Shown: positions 43,295 to 51,939 of the stretch, piece after piece
Numbering within the stretch: the stretch's first letter is position 1
How the letters are laid out: the number at the start of each line of letters is the position of its first letter
From: UBA1444 sp964521625
GTDB taxonomy: Bacteria; Bacillota; Negativicutes; UBA1444
NCBI GenBank assembly: GCA_964521625.1
Contig: CAZFSM010000005.1
Span: 62,001-126,000 of the forward strand
Direction: 5' to 3'
DNA: 64,000 nt
Notes under the pieces: model-generated
The model's input: only the letters and a program-made list of their open reading frames with translations
What the model was told of the DNA's origin: nothing
The model's database searches: none
Program-made: the position numbers and the translations under genes

Positions 43295-44487
43295 TGAAAG
43301 ACGCAGTCATCGTATCCGGCGTCCGCACAGCGATCGGCAAACTGGGTGGCGCGTTGCAGGATGTGCTGGTGGAACAGCTGGCCAGTCAGGTGCTGACCGA
43401 AGCAATCAAGCGGGCCGGACTCGACCCCGCATTGATCGATGAAGTAATTCTCGGCCACGGCAAACAGAGCGCCGACACACCCAATCTGGCGCGGGTAGCT
43501 GCGTTGTACGCCGAACTGCCGATCGAACTGTCGGCCTATACAGTTCATCGTCAGTGCGGTTCAGGCATGCAGGCGGTAATTTCAGCTACCCAGTCAATCC
43601 GGCTGGGCGATAGCGCCGTTGCTGTGGCGGGTGGTGCGGAAAGCATGAGCACCGCTCCCTACTATCTGCGCAAAGCCCGCTTCGGCTTTGGTTCCGGCAA
43701 TGGGGAGATCCTTGACCCAAACACAGAGAGCCAGCCCAAGTCGCAGCCGGTGGAGAAGTATGGCCGGATCACCATGGGATTGACCGCCGAAAACCTGGCT
43801 GAGAAATATGGGATCAGCCGGCAGGAACAGGATGAATTTGCCCTCGCCAGTCAGAATAAAGCACTGGCTGCGATTGCGGCCGGCCGTTTTGCACCGGAGA
43901 TCATGCCGATGACAGTCAAGTCACGGAAAAAAGTGAGTGAGTTTGCCATCGATGAATTCCCTAAGGACTCCAGTATGGAGATGCTTGGCGCGCTACAACC
44001 GGCGTTCAAAAAAGACGGGACCGTCACAGCCGGCAATTCTTCCGGTCGCAATGACGGAGCAGCAGCCCTCGTGCTGATGGAACGCGCCAAAGCCGATGCG
44101 ATGGGAATCAGGCCGCTGGCCCGCGTCGTAGCCTACGCCAGTGCCGGCGTATCGCCGGAAATCATGGGGATCGGACCTGTTCCAGCAACGCGAAAAGCGT
44201 TGGCAGCAGCAGGTCTTACGATGAAAGACATTGGCCTGATCGAACTGAACGAAGCGTTTGCAGCGCAGAGTCTGGCAGTTGTCCGCGAGTTGGGTATAGA
44301 TCCCGCGATTCTCAATGTCAACGGGGGAGCGATTGCCTTAGGACATCCGATTGGCGCCACTGGCGCGCGAATCATTGTTAGTTTGCTACATGAAATGCTC
44401 CGCCGGAATGTGCGGTATGGTCTGGCGACGTTGTGCATCGCCGGCGGGCAGGGCAGTGCGGTGATCCTGGAGAATCTTAGCAAGTAA
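43294..44487 (+). CDS. Acetyl-CoA acetyltransferase (thiolase)
   Basis: Product of 397 residues. Both catalytic cysteines are present (HRQCGSGMQAV and CIAGGQG), with the histidine in GGAIALGHPIGATGARI and NEAFAAQS. It cleaves acetoacetyl-CoA, or a close homologue, to two acyl-CoA units. It completes the cassette: uptake, activation by CoA-transferase, thiolysis. Confidence 0.95.
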   Translation: MKDAVIVSGVRTAIGKLGGALQDVLVEQLASQVLTEAIKRAGLDPALIDEVILGHGKQSADTPNLARVAALYAELPIELSAYTVHRQCGSGMQAVISATQSIRLGDSAVAVAGGAESMSTAPYYLRKARFGFGSGNGEILDPNTESQPKSQPVEKYGRITMGLTAENLAEKYGISRQEQDEFALASQNKALAAIAAGRFAPEIMPMTVKSRKKVSEFAIDEFPKDSSMEMLGALQPAFKKDGTVTAGNSSGRNDGAAALVLMERAKADAMGIRPLARVVAYASAGVSPEIMGIGPVPATRKALAAAGLTMKDIGLIELNEAFAAQSLAVVRELGIDPAILNVNGGAIALGHPIGATGARIIVSLLHEMLRRNVRYGLATLCIAGGQGSAVILENLSK

Positions 44488-44526
44488 AAATGGTTAATGA
44501 CAATAACAAAGATTGGTTGCAAAAAC

Positions 44527-44553
44527 TCCGGACCTTAACGGGTCCGGTTTTTT
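44527..44553 (+). terminator. Terminator of the CoA-transferase/thiolase operon
   Basis: CCGGACC / GGTCCGG stem over TTAACG, followed by TTTTTT. Confidence 0.92.
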
Positions 44554-44568
44554 GCTGAATAGAGTTCG

Positions 44569-44588
44569 TTTACTATAAGTGGATGCCA
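44569..44588 (+). repeat. 20-bp direct repeat, copy 2
   Basis: Identical to 38804-38823. Here TTGCTG, 16 bases, TATAAG form a plausible promoter, about 100 bases before the response regulator start. Confidence 0.7.
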
Positions 44589-44620
44589 ATCTATTGCAAA
44601 AATTATTGTACGAGCGCTTA

Positions 44621-44649
44621 GCAGGATTTAGCAGGCTAATAACGAAATC
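44621..44649 (+). repeat. Intergenic motif GCAGG/GCGAA, copy 3
   Basis: GCAGGA (44621) and ACGAAAT (44642) are 21 bp apart, 44 bases before an HD-GYP start. Confidence 0.45.
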
Positions 44650-44685
44650 CGTAACTAGAGACAGAGCGCAGGAAGGCGGGGCAAT

Positions 44686-45792
44686 ATGAACGAAGAAAAG
44701 TCAACGGTTTTAGTGGTTGATGACATTCCTGACAATTTGGCATTGGCCAGTTCCCTGTTGCGTCACCGCTACAAAGTCAAGCTGGCAGCCAGCGGCGAAG
44801 CGGCGCTGAACATTGCCAGGAGCGATCCGCCCGATTTGATTTTGCTCGATGTGAACATGCCGGGAATGAATGGTTATGAGACCTGTACGCAATTAAAGGC
44901 CGATGAAACGCTTCGCCAGATACCAGTGATCTTTTTGACAGGCATGGCTGAAGTGGAAGACGAAGAAAAAGGCTTTGCTCTGGGTGCGGTCGATTATATT
45001 GTCAAGCCGCTTACGCCTTCGCTGCTGCTGGCGCGCGTACATACTCATCTGACACTAAAACATGTGCAAGAGTGCCTGCAAGAACGCAACGCTTTCCTGG
45101 AAGCGGAAATCATCCGGCGGATTCAGGAAATCAATCAGTTGCAGGAAGTGGCAATCAACGCCATGGCTTCGCTGGCGGAAACCCGTGATAGGGAAACCGG
45201 CGCCCATATATTGCGTACAGCCTATTATGTAAAAGAAATTGCCTTGTCTTTGCGGCAAAACCCGGCTTTCGCAGACAGCCTGACTGCCGAGAATATTTTG
45301 TTATTAACCAAGTCGGCGCCCTTGCACGATATTGGCAAAATGGGCATTCCGGAAATGATCTTGTGGAAACCGGGCAAGTTGACCAAAGAAGAATTTGAAG
45401 TGATGAAAACACACGCCACCATAGGCTATCGAGCCATTGTCGGCGCTGAACGGTTGCTAGGGACGTCGGTTACGTTTTTACGGTTTGCCAAAGAAATGGC
45501 CTATTCCCACCATGAACGCTGGGATGGCGCCGGCTATCCCGAAGGTCTTGCCGGCGAAGCCATTCCGGTTTCCAGCCGCTTGATGGCACTGGCCGATGTT
45601 TATGATGCCCTGATCAGTCGCCGCGTTTACAAGGAGCCGATTCCGCACGGGCAGTCAGTAGCAATGATTGCGGCAGAGGCGGGCAAGCAGTTTGATCCGG
45701 CTGTTGTAGCTGCTTTCTTACAGTTGCAGGATCGTTTCCTGGAGATTGCCAATATGTACCGCGATGAGTTCACGGAAGAGAGCGTCAAGTAA
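44686..45792 (+). CDS. Response regulator with HD-GYP output
   Basis: Product of 368 residues from ATG 44686 (GGCGGGG upstream). Receiver domain with VVDDIPDN, phospho-acceptor in LILLDVNMPGMN and YIVKPLTP. A short coiled coil is followed by the HD-GYP domain with RDRETGAHILRT, PLHDIGKMGIP and HHERWDGAGYPEG. It degrades c-di-GMP under phosphorelay control. It is closely similar to the gene at 49645, and the hybrid kinase between them is the likely phosphodonor. Confidence 0.94.
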   Translation: MNEEKSTVLVVDDIPDNLALASSLLRHRYKVKLAASGEAALNIARSDPPDLILLDVNMPGMNGYETCTQLKADETLRQIPVIFLTGMAEVEDEEKGFALGAVDYIVKPLTPSLLLARVHTHLTLKHVQECLQERNAFLEAEIIRRIQEINQLQEVAINAMASLAETRDRETGAHILRTAYYVKEIALSLRQNPAFADSLTAENILLLTKSAPLHDIGKMGIPEMILWKPGKLTKEEFEVMKTHATIGYRAIVGAERLLGTSVTFLRFAKEMAYSHHERWDGAGYPEGLAGEAIPVSSRLMALADVYDALISRRVYKEPIPHGQSVAMIAAEAGKQFDPAVVAAFLQLQDRFLEIANMYRDEFTEESVK

Positions 45793-45793
45793 A

Positions 45794-48700
45794 GTGACAC
45801 GAGCGCGACCAATACGCAAGGACCTGTTCCAGCAGATTGCACTGGCATTTTCGTTGGCGATCCTTGTGTTTGCCGTTGTCGTTTATCATTTGATCATATT
45901 GCCAGCAGCCGACCGCCTGGCGGAAAACGAACTGACAATGACAGCGGACCGGATAAAAAATACGGTGCAAAGTTATTTTGTAGAGATCGAAAATCACCTG
46001 GAATTGTTGACGGAATACGCGTCGCAGGGTTACTTTGTGTCGGATAGTCCGGAAGAGTTTCAACGTTTTGTCGCGCCGCTGATGAAATATAACCAGTCGC
46101 ATCATGCGTTTCGCCTCGCCCGCGAAGATTCGCGCGAAGTTGCCCTGTTTAAGAATGGCGATGGGTGGAGCACCCGCTTTACTTACCCGTCACAGCTGCC
46201 AGGCGTCGAACAGTGGACGCACTGGGACCGCAACAACCTGCCATTAACCCAAGAAACGTTGCCAAGCGATTATGACTGCCGCACTTACCCCGGGTTTGTT
46301 GGCGCCATGAGTCAACAAGGGACTAACGCACCGTTCTGGACATCACCCTACTCTTTTCGCACGACAATGGACCCGGGGATCAGCGCTTCGGTCCGATTTA
46401 CCGCCAATAGCGGTGAGCGATATGTCTTGTCGATTGACACCACAGTCAGTGATATTTCATCGATGACCCGCTACATCAGTGTCGGCAAATCCGGCTTTAT
46501 TTTGTTGTTTGACGCCGCAGGCGCTATTATTGGCCAACCGGCGCGGCATGCCGGGCCGCAGGAAGTTTTTGCAGCGAATACCATCGCCTCGGTGCGGGAC
46601 TTGCCACAGGTGGCGCCGGTATATGCAAAGTGGGGCTCTGCCGGTCGAAATTTAAATGAAAACCTGTTGTATCAGGTTGACGGGACTGGCTGGATTGCCC
46701 GTTTCATCACCATTTCACTCGGTGGACACAATTATTATATCGGCATGTTTGTGCCTGTCGCCGATTTTCCGCCTGACACGAGTGTTTCACTCAGTATTCT
46801 CGGCTTGAGTCTGCTGGTGGCATTGCTATTTTCTTTTCTGTGGACACGCCGGATTACCGCGGATATTAGTCGACCGTTGCAGCAACTGGTGTCGGCCAGC
46901 AAACAACTCGGCGAGATGGATTTTACGCCGTTGGAGTTTCCGTCAACCCGCTGGCAGGAAATTAATGAACTGGCGCTGGCGCATGAAGACATGCGGCGGC
47001 AGATTGCTGAAGCCGCGAATGATCTGGAAGCGAAAATTACCGCCCGCACATTGGCATTGCAAAAATTATCCCGCGCAATTGAGCAAAGTCCGGTGTCGGT
47101 TGTGATCACCGATGTGGATGGCAATATCGAATATGTGAATCCGCATTTTTGCCAGTTGACCGGCTATACCTGCGCTGAAGTGCTGGGAGGCAATGCCCGT
47201 GTGCTAAAATCGGGCCAGACCCCGGATGCCGTTTACGCCGAATTGTGGCGAACCATAACCGCCGGAAATTCCTGGCAGGGAGAGTTTAACAACAAACGCA
47301 AAGATGGCAGCTTTTTTGACGAAAAGGCGATCATCAGTCCACTGCGCAGTGCGGGCGGTACAATCACGCATTACGTCGCCGTAAAGGAAGACGTCACGCA
47401 ACAGAAGCAAGACCAGGCAGAACTGCGGCAGGCCCGCAAGACGGCTGAAGAGGCAACGCAGGCCAAATCGATGTTTTTGGCCAATATGAGTCATGAAATC
47501 CGCACGCCGATGAATGCGATTATTGGCATGTCCTATCTGGCTTTAAAGACCGATCTGACGTCGAAGCAATATGACTATGTCCATAAAATCCACAACGCTA
47601 GCACATCTTTGCTGGGAATTATCAATGAAATTCTCGATTTTTCCAAGATCGAAGCAGGCAAACTACAACTGGATCCAGTGCCGTTTGTTCTGGATGAGGT
47701 CATGGACGGTGTGTTTAACCTGACCCATGCCCAGGCCAACGCGAAAGGACTGGAATTCCTCTACCGTATTGCGCCGGATATTCCGCAGAATCTGGTGGGG
47801 GACCCGCTGCGGTTGACTCAGATCATGACCAACCTGATCAATAACGCCGTAAAATTTACGGCCAGCGGTTCGATAAAGATTGATGGGCAAGTTGTTAGCC
47901 GGTCAGGCGCGAAAATTGAACTGCGGTTTGCTGTCGCCGATACTGGAATTGGCATGGCGCCGGAACAAGTGGCCCGACTGTTTCAGGCATTTACCCAGGC
48001 TGATGGTTCCACCACCCGTAAATATGGCGGCACAGGCCTCGGTCTGACGATCAGCAAGCGACTGATTGAAATGATGGGTGGTTCGATCGTGGTCGACAGT
48101 ACCGCCGGGCTGGGCAGTATCTTCAGTTTTACCGCCTGGTTTGAGCTGGAGGAGAAGTCCACGGAAAAAAGACGTATTGTGCCCGAAGCATTGAACAATC
48201 TGAGAATTTTGGTCGTCGACGACAATCCGGTAGCCAGGGAAATCTTGACCGAATACCTGCAGGCAATGAGCTTTAGGGTTGATGAAGCAGACAGCGGACA
48301 AACTGCGATCGAAGCCGTACTGCGCTCGGTTGACGACCCATATTCGCTGATGCTGATGGACTGGCAGATGCCGGAAATGGATGGTATCGAAGCAGCGCGT
48401 CGCATCAAGCAGGAGCTCAATCTGGCAAAGCCGCCGGCGATTGCCATGGTGACTTCGTTTGACCGGGAAGAAATTTATGCCCAGGCGCAGCGATACAATC
48501 TGGATGGGGTACTGATCAAGCCGGTTACGCCGTCGCACCTGATGGATCTGGCGGTCCGGCTGTTTGCGCCGCGGAGCTCAGGCAAAGATCGCGCCAGGCA
48601 ACCATTACAGGAAAAAGAGTATGGCATTGCCGGTCTGCGCATTCTACTAGCCGAAGACAATGAGATCAATCAACAGATTGCCGTGGAATTGCTGCAAAGT

Positions 48701-49645
48701 CAAGGGGTGGCGGTCAGTGTTGCCCAGAGTGGTCGCGAGGCGGTTGAGGCCGTTTTGCAGGCAACGACTGACAAGGCGTTTGATCTGGTGCTGATGGACC
48801 TGCAAATGCCCGACATGGATGGGTTTGAAGCTACGGCCATCATTCGCCGGAATTGCCTCACCCTGCCGATTATTGCAATGACCGCCCATGCGATGGCCGA
48901 GGAGCGGGAAAATTGCCTGGCAGCGGGCATGAATGACCATGTGGCCAAACCCATCGACCCGCATGCACTGTTTGTCACGATCGCCCGCTGGGGCGCCGGC
49001 GAACGAAATCAGGCAGAAACTGCGACTTGTAGGGTCGCTGCTAATGAAGACCCGGCCCGGATTTTGGATAGCCAAACGGGCCTGAAGCGGGTTGCCGGCA
49101 ATGTAAGTCTTTATCATAAACTGCTGCGGCAATATGTCGGCGGTCAGGCGGATGCGCTCGCCCGGTTGCGCGAACAGATTGCCGGCGGCGAAATGGAGTC
49201 CGTAGGCCAAATTGCACACAGTCTCAAGGGTGTTTCCGGCAATATCGGTGCGAAGCAGGTCGCGGACAGGGCTGGCGAAATTGAACTGGCAATCAGAAAA
49301 CAGGCGACACAGGTCGAAATATTGCTGATGTTGGCTCAGCTTGAGCCGGAATTCGCTGCGCTACAACAAGAAATTTTGCACTATCTGCCCAGCGAAATTG
49401 AAGTTGACTCTCCTCTGCAAGCCGAACCGTTTAGTCCGGCGCTGCGGGCGGAGTTGCAGCAACTGAACGACTTGCTGGCCCACAATGACGGCGAGGCGCT
49501 GGACTGTTTCGAGCGCCTGCGGCAGGAACTGTCCGCCAGTTTGCCCCGGGACGAATTTACCGAACTGGAACAACTGCTGTCCCAATTCAAATGGGAGTCG
49601 GCGCAGAAACAAATTGCAGCATTACTGGAAAAGGGAGAACATTGA
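45794..49645 (+). CDS. Hybrid sensor kinase: dCache-HAMP-PAS-HisKA-HATPase-REC-REC-Hpt
   Basis: Product of about 1283 residues. GTG 45794 sits one base after the previous stop. Helix (QQIALAFSLAILVFAVVVY), extracytoplasmic dCache domain (about 40-335), second helix, HAMP, PAS (LSRAIEQSPVSVVITDVDGN), H-box MSHEIRTPMNAII, ATPase motifs NLINNAVKFT and YGGTGLGLTISKR. Two receivers follow (ILVVDDNPVARE with MLMDWQMPEMDG; ILLAEDNEINQQ with VLMDLQMPDMDG). A C-terminal Hpt domain has the acceptor His in IAHSLKGVSGNIGA. A complete internal phosphorelay that can pass phosphate to the flanking HD-GYP regulators. Confidence 0.93.
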   Translation: MTRARPIRKDLFQQIALAFSLAILVFAVVVYHLIILPAADRLAENELTMTADRIKNTVQSYFVEIENHLELLTEYASQGYFVSDSPEEFQRFVAPLMKYNQSHHAFRLAREDSREVALFKNGDGWSTRFTYPSQLPGVEQWTHWDRNNLPLTQETLPSDYDCRTYPGFVGAMSQQGTNAPFWTSPYSFRTTMDPGISASVRFTANSGERYVLSIDTTVSDISSMTRYISVGKSGFILLFDAAGAIIGQPARHAGPQEVFAANTIASVRDLPQVAPVYAKWGSAGRNLNENLLYQVDGTGWIARFITISLGGHNYYIGMFVPVADFPPDTSVSLSILGLSLLVALLFSFLWTRRITADISRPLQQLVSASKQLGEMDFTPLEFPSTRWQEINELALAHEDMRRQIAEAANDLEAKITARTLALQKLSRAIEQSPVSVVITDVDGNIEYVNPHFCQLTGYTCAEVLGGNARVLKSGQTPDAVYAELWRTITAGNSWQGEFNNKRKDGSFFDEKAIISPLRSAGGTITHYVAVKEDVTQQKQDQAELRQARKTAEEATQAKSMFLANMSHEIRTPMNAIIGMSYLALKTDLTSKQYDYVHKIHNASTSLLGIINEILDFSKIEAGKLQLDPVPFVLDEVMDGVFNLTHAQANAKGLEFLYRIAPDIPQNLVGDPLRLTQIMTNLINNAVKFTASGSIKIDGQVVSRSGAKIELRFAVADTGIGMAPEQVARLFQAFTQADGSTTRKYGGTGLGLTISKRLIEMMGGSIVVDSTAGLGSIFSFTAWFELEEKSTEKRRIVPEALNNLRILVVDDNPVAREILTEYLQAMSFRVDEADSGQTAIEAVLRSVDDPYSLMLMDWQMPEMDGIEAARRIKQELNLAKPPAIAMVTSFDREEIYAQAQRYNLDGVLIKPVTPSHLMDLAVRLFAPRSSGKDRARQPLQEKEYGIAGLRILLAEDNEINQQIAVELLQSQGVAVSVAQSGREAVEAVLQATTDKAFDLVLMDLQMPDMDGFEATAIIRRNCLTLPIIAMTAHAMAEERENCLAAGMNDHVAKPIDPHALFVTIARWGAGERNQAETATCRVAANEDPARILDSQTGLKRVAGNVSLYHKLLRQYVGGQADALARLREQIAGGEMESVGQIAHSLKGVSGNIGAKQVADRAGEIELAIRKQATQVEILLMLAQLEPEFAALQQEILHYLPSEIEVDSPLQAEPFSPALRAELQQLNDLLAHNDGEALDCFERLRQELSASLPRDEFTELEQLLSQFKWESAQKQIAALLEKGEH

Positions 49646-50727
49646 TGAAAGAAGCAACTTCGGTGGTATTGGTCGTGGATGATGTGCCGGACAACTTGGT
49701 CCAGGCCAATGCACTGCTCAAACCGTATTATAAGGTCAGGTTGGCCACCAATGGCGCTGCGGCGCTGAAAATCGCGCAGGCCGAACATCCCGATCTGATT
49801 TTGCTTGACGTGATGATGCCGGAGATGAATGGTTATGAAACCTGTGCAGAGCTTAAGGCAAATCAAGCGCTCCGGCCAATTCCAGTGATTTTTCTGACGG
49901 CGCTGGGCGAAGTCGCGGATGCGGAACAAGGATTTGCCCTCGGCGCGGTCGACTACATCGTAAAGCCGTTTACCCCATCGTTGTTGCTGGCAAGGGTAAA
50001 AACACACCTGACTCTGAAACGGGCCCAGGCCGCACTGATTGATCGAAATGAACAGCTGGAAACAGAAATCGTCAAACGGGTGGACGAAATCGCGTTGTTG
50101 CAGGAAGTCGCCATCATGGCGCTGGCTTCACTCGCGGAAACCCGCGATTGTGAAACGGAAGCCCACATCCAGCGTACGACCCAGTATGTCCGGGAGTTGG
50201 CCGGGCATTTGCAGTCGCAGGCGATATTTCCCGACCTGCTGACGCCGGAAAACGTTGACCTGATGGCAAAATCGACACCACTGCACGATATAGGCAAAGT
50301 CGGTATTCCTGATATGATTTTATGGAAACCAGCCATGCTGAACAATGAAGAATTTGAGCTGGTCAAGATGCATCCTGCCATCGGTCGGCGGGCGATTAAA
50401 GGCGCGGAACGGTTGTTATCCGCCCCGGAATCATTTTTGCGATTTGCCAAAGAGATGACTTATTTCCATCACGAGCGCTGGGATGGAACGGGGTATCCAG
50501 AGGCCCTGTCCGGCGAAGCTATCCCCTTATCGGCCCGGCTGATGGCGCTGGCCGATGTCTATGACGCCTTGATCAGTCGTCGTGTCTACAAAAAACCGAT
50601 TTCGCATACTGAGGCGGTCCAGATTATAAAGGGCGAAGCAGGAAAGCACTTCGACCCGGTTGTGGTTGCGGCGTTTTTAGCGCTTGCAGAACGCTTTCAT
50701 GAGATTGCGGTGCGATTCCCGGATTAG
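49645..50727 (+). CDS. Response regulator with HD-GYP output, second copy
   Basis: Product of 360 residues; ATG shares its A with the TGA of the hybrid kinase, and AAGGGAG lies upstream. Receiver: VVDDVPDN, LILLDVMMPEMN, YIVKPFTP. HD-GYP: PLHDIGKVGIPDM and HHERWDGTGYPEA. About the same layout as the gene at 44686, so a duplication around the kinase is likely. Confidence 0.94.
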   Translation: MKEATSVVLVVDDVPDNLVQANALLKPYYKVRLATNGAAALKIAQAEHPDLILLDVMMPEMNGYETCAELKANQALRPIPVIFLTALGEVADAEQGFALGAVDYIVKPFTPSLLLARVKTHLTLKRAQAALIDRNEQLETEIVKRVDEIALLQEVAIMALASLAETRDCETEAHIQRTTQYVRELAGHLQSQAIFPDLLTPENVDLMAKSTPLHDIGKVGIPDMILWKPAMLNNEEFELVKMHPAIGRRAIKGAERLLSAPESFLRFAKEMTYFHHERWDGTGYPEALSGEAIPLSARLMALADVYDALISRRVYKKPISHTEAVQIIKGEAGKHFDPVVVAAFLALAERFHEIAVRFPD

Positions 50728-50781
50728 CAGATGGTAACGGGACGGCGCACGAGATAATTTTGGTTAAAGTGAGTTGAGCAC

Positions 50782-51822
50782 ATGAACGCACTGCAGACAA
50801 AGCGATGGTTGCCATGGATCCTTTGCGTCACGATCCTGCTGGGACTGCTGGCGGGCTGTGGCGGCGACAAGAAGCCGGGGCCAGCGAAAACAAGCACAAT
50901 TGTCGTGTATAGTCCCGTGAATGACGAATATCTGCGAAAAGTCGCGACTGAGTTTGCCAAAGACAGCGGCATTCAAGTAGAGACGGTTCAACTGAGCGCC
51001 GGTGAAATGATCGCGCGGGTCAGGGCGGAGAAAAACTCGCCGCAGGCCAGCGTTTTGTATGGCGGGTCGGCAGATGGCTATATTCAGGCCAAAGCCGAAG
51101 GCCTGCTGGAAAAATACGATTCGCCGCAGGCCGCAGCGATTCCGGCGACAATGAAAGATCCCGGCGACTATTGGACTGGGATTTATATTGGTTATATCGG
51201 TTTTGTCGCAAATAGAAAAATATTGGCAGAGCGGGGTGTCCCGTTGCCTGTCAGTTGGAACGAGCTGCTGCGGCCCGAGCTGAAAGGGCAAGTGTTGATC
51301 GCAAATCCAGGCACAGCTGGCGCGGCTTACACCATGCTGGCGACACTGGTGCAACTGCGGGGGGAACCGGCAGCGATGCAGTACATGGGGCAATTGCATG
51401 CGCAGGTAAAAGAGTATCCCAAGTCGGCTGTGTCGATCGTGCAAATGGTCGGTAAAGGCGAGGTTGCCATTGGCGTGGCGTTCCTGCAGGATGCGATCCG
51501 TCTGCGGGAGCAAGGGATGTCGGACATTGTTATCAGCACTCCGCAGGAAGGAACCGGCTATGAAATTGGTGCAGTCGGCATCGTCAAAAACGGACCGGAG
51601 CAAATCGCAGCGCGAAAGTTTGTTGATTGGGTGTTGTCGAAAAAAGCCCAGGAGCTTGGCCAAAGTGTCGGTTCCTACCAGTTTCCCGCTCTGCCGGAGG
51701 CAAAATCGCCGCCGGCAGTCGATTCATTGCGCCTGAGCACCCGGTTAATAGTTTATGATTTCGCCTGGGCGGGTAAAAACCGCAAAGTTTTGGTCGATAA
51801 ATGGAATGAGCTGGTGAAATAG
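50782..51822 (+). CDS. Extracellular solute-binding lipoprotein (Fe/AfuA-type)
   Basis: Product of 346 residues. The signal ends in lipobox LLAGC (Cys 26). The mature part is a class II periplasmic binding protein resembling ferric or phosphonate binders (TIVVYSPVNDEYLRKVATEF, PVSWNELLRPELKGQVLIANP). No ABC permease or ATPase follows. Downstream of the HD-GYP/hybrid kinase genes it may deliver ligand to the kinase's dCache domain rather than to a transporter. That is inference from position. Confidence 0.87.
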   Translation: MNALQTKRWLPWILCVTILLGLLAGCGGDKKPGPAKTSTIVVYSPVNDEYLRKVATEFAKDSGIQVETVQLSAGEMIARVRAEKNSPQASVLYGGSADGYIQAKAEGLLEKYDSPQAAAIPATMKDPGDYWTGIYIGYIGFVANRKILAERGVPLPVSWNELLRPELKGQVLIANPGTAGAAYTMLATLVQLRGEPAAMQYMGQLHAQVKEYPKSAVSIVQMVGKGEVAIGVAFLQDAIRLREQGMSDIVISTPQEGTGYEIGAVGIVKNGPEQIAARKFVDWVLSKKAQELGQSVGSYQFPALPEAKSPPAVDSLRLSTRLIVYDFAWAGKNRKVLVDKWNELVK

Positions 51823-51939
51823 TCAGCATCTGGTGGTGACAATTCTGATGGAGTATGGTTTAATCTAAATAGATTGAATAATTCACTGGATTGAGAACAT
51901 ACAGGTTGGCGTACTATTGATTAAGGAGGCAAATCAACA

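Noticed and set aside
44581..44597. Sigma-54-like GG...GC pattern near the second 20-bp repeat
   Set aside because: The GG and GC are 13 bp apart instead of 10, so it cannot be a -24/-12 promoter.
47903..49219. Several minus-strand frames of 150-210 codons opposite the hybrid kinase
   Set aside because: They mirror receiver and ATPase codons of the kinase; no start signals or motifs.
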